A stretch of DNA of 7,607 bases from the NCBI GenBank assembly GCA_028709105.1, contig JAQVYD010000064.1:1-7607 (forward strand), in the 5' to 3' direction. Source of the DNA: Clostridia bacterium (GTDB taxonomy: Bacteria > Bacillota > Peptococcia > DRI-13 > DTU073). Of this stretch, positions 6,149-7,607 are shown piece after piece (position 1 is the stretch's first letter; each line of letters begins with the position of its first letter). Under the pieces are notes generated by a model that was not told the origin of the DNA, searched no databases, and saw only the letters and a program-made list of their open reading frames with translations. The position numbers and the translations under genes are program-made.

Positions 6149-7607
6149 CTTCACCTCTCCTTGCTTCGTCGCCGGTTAAGAGCCTTTGCACTACTTTGAT
6201 TGTTTCTACGGCATCTTTCCCATAGCCGTCAGCACCTATGCGGCGGGCATATTCTTTGGTTACGACGGCTCCGCCGACGAGGATTTTTACAGGCAGTTTT
6301 TCTTTTCTCACCTCTTTAATCACTGTTTCCATTTCCATCATCGTTGTTGTCATTAAAGCACTTAAGCCGATTATTTGTGCTTTTTCTTTTTGGGCGGCGC
6401 TAAGAAAAGCCGAGGCCGGTACGTTTTTCCCTAAATCAATGATTCTATAACCATGGTTTTCTAAGAGGGCTTTGACAATATTTTTGCCGATATCGTGGAT
6501 ATCGCCTTTGACTGTACCGAGGACAATCGTGCCTTTGTTTTCTAAAGCGGCAGCGGGCAGTTGTTCCCGCAGGTAGGAAAAGGCTGCTTTAACGGCTTCG
6601 CTGGTTAGCAGCAGTTGCGGCAGGAAGATTTCGCCTTGTGTAAAAAGGCTGCCTATTTTCTCTAAAGGGGGAATAATCCCTTCATTAATGAGGCTTAGAG
6701 GGTCTGTCTCTGTAGTAGCAAGAAGTTCTTGCAGTAGAGGGATCAGCGGTTCTTTTTGTCCCTGTAAAAGATAGGTGTGGAGTGTCGTCAGGGAGACGGT
6801 TTTAGTGCCGGAGCCGTTGGGCGTTGTCTTTGTCTTCGTATTAGCAAGAGCAGAGGGTACGGTTGCTTTACCTGTTATGTGCAGATAATTTCTCGCTCCC
6901 GGATCACGTGCGGTAAGGAGAGCTCCGGCAGCCAAAGTTCCGCTGATTCTGGGATCATGGGGATTGGCAATGGCGGCATCCAGACCGGCACCTAGCGCTA
7001 AAGCCAGAAAAGTGTTATTCAGCCAGGAACGCTGGGGTAAGCCGTGGGAAACATTGCTCAGACCTAAAATGCAACTGACCCCCAGATGTTTTTTTACTAA
7101 ATGAATCGCTTTGATTGTTTCTAGGGAAAGGGCAGGATCAGTGGCTGCTGTCAGGACTAAGCAGTCAATAAGGATATCCTCTCTGGCTAGACCTGTTTCC
7201 AGAGCGCGGGCGACAATTTTTTCGGCAATTTTCAATCTGTCTTCGGCCTTGGCGGGGATCCCTTTTTCGTCAAGGGTCAGACCTAAAACGGCCGCCCCGT
7301 ATTTTTTGGCTAAAGGCAAGATTGTTGTAAGGCTTTTTTCTTCACCATTGACAGAGTTAATCAGGGCTTTCCCTTGGTATTCTTGGAGTCCTTTTTCCAG
7401 AGCCGCCGGGTCGGTACAGTCTAAGACCAGAGGTATGTCTAAGGCCATCTGCAGTTGTCTGATGCTCTCTTGCAGCAGCTCACCTTCGTTAAGTTCCGGT
7501 AATCCCACATTTAAATCTAAAAGATGGGCGCCTTTTTCTGCCTGGTCATAACCTTCTTGGCGGATCAGGTCCCATTCGTTTTCCCGAAAAGCTTGGGCAA
7601 TACTTTT
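6135..7607 (-). CDS. MetH-like methyltransferase: pterin-binding and B12-binding domains (5' end outside window)
   Basis: The minus-strand frame is open to the right edge (KSIAQAFRENEWDLIRQEGYDQAEKGAHLLDLNVGLPE...), giving 490 visible residues; the GTG at 7508 is not the start. Visible residues 1-245 form the pterin-binding (DHPS-like TIM barrel) domain for methyl-tetrahydrofolate: GAHLLDLNVGLP, ALINSVNGEE, DCLVLTAATDP, CILGLSNVSHGLP and AAIANPHDP. A Thr/Lys-rich linker (about 247-270) follows, then the helical B12 cap domain (about 275-345). Last is the cobalamin Rossmann domain, with GTVKGDIHDIGKNIV holding the cobalt-ligand His371 (plus positions 6495-6497), GLSALMTTTM and VGGAVV. The protein ends after the B12 domain without the SAM-binding activation domain, which is the next gene. 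The order equals the middle of MetH, so a homocysteine-binding domain probably precedes it. A corrinoid methyltransferase for another substrate cannot be excluded until the N-terminus is seen. Confidence 0.9.
   Translation of the reverse strand, partial: KSIAQAFRENEWDLIRQEGYDQAEKGAHLLDLNVGLPELNEGELLQESIRQLQMALDIPLVLDCTDPAALEKGLQEYQGKALINSVNGEEKSLTTILPLAKKYGAAVLGLTLDEKGIPAKAEDRLKIAEKIVARALETGLAREDILIDCLVLTAATDPALSLETIKAIHLVKKHLGVSCILGLSNVSHGLPQRSWLNNTFLALALGAGLDAAIANPHDPRISGTLAAGALLTARDPGARNYLHITGKATVPSALANTKTKTTPNGSGTKTVSLTTLHTYLLQGQKEPLIPLLQELLATTETDPLSLINEGIIPPLEKIGSLFTQGEIFLPQLLLTSEAVKAAFSYLREQLPAAALENKGTIVLGTVKGDIHDIGKNIVKALLENHGYRIIDLGKNVPASAFLSAAQKEKAQIIGLSALMTTTMMEMETVIKEVRKEKLPVKILVGGAVVTKEYARRIGADGYGKDAVETIKVVQRLLTGDEARRGEDEPF

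Noticed and set aside
7111..7551. Plus-strand open frame of 146 codons at the right end
   Set aside because: It is antisense to the pterin-binding domain, which continues to the window edge; its Ser/Arg-rich composition is typical of a complementary frame.

Overview
The window looks like a piece of a low-to-mid-GC, Gram-positive anaerobe of the Firmicutes (Clostridia, perhaps Peptococcaceae-like). The evidence is strong GGAGG-type ribosome sites, TTG starts, a 444-residue Bacillus-type (GSI-alpha) glutamine synthetase, an ATP-dependent PEP carboxykinase, and a cobalamin-dependent methionine synthase whose reactivation domain is a separate gene. The placement is an inference from gene content; no species is claimed.

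Layout from left to right. (1) 1-405, plus strand: the C-terminal end of a DUF4143-type AAA ATPase with a PD-(D/E)XK-like core, cut by the window edge. (2) 440-648, minus strand: a complete tRNA-Leu(GAG) unit with promoter, encoded CCA and a long hairpin terminator. (3) 698-1134: a small accessory patch. It holds a 74-aa conserved-type hypothetical gene, a 24-codon tail of a vanished upstream partner gene that overlaps it by one base (TGATG), a palindromic MITE/REP-like element with GGGGACA ends, and a 7-bp tandem repeat that runs into the last codons of pckA. (4) 1128-2699, minus: pckA. (5) 2852-3967, plus: a two-P-loop ATPase of unknown function, divergent from pckA. (6) 3990-5324, minus: glnA, convergent with the ATPase. 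(7) 5429-7607, minus: a MetH reactivation-domain gene overlapping the 3' end of a MetH-like pterin/B12 protein that runs off the right edge.

Functionally, the right end is a two-gene unit. The corrinoid protein carries methyl-H4folate-binding and B12 modules, and the next gene supplies the missing reductive-reactivation module. glnA (nitrogen assimilation) has its own predicted promoter downstream of this pair, and pckA (C3/C4 carbon node) stands alone with an extended -10 promoter. The housekeeping genes look ordinary and intact.

The parts worth a second look are the decayed toxin-antitoxin-like locus next to the palindromic element, the degenerate second P-loop of the ATPase, and the Cys-rich tail of the reactivation protein. 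I do not see convincing evidence of a large new system here. No CRISPR array, riboswitch, rRNA or intact transposase was found.
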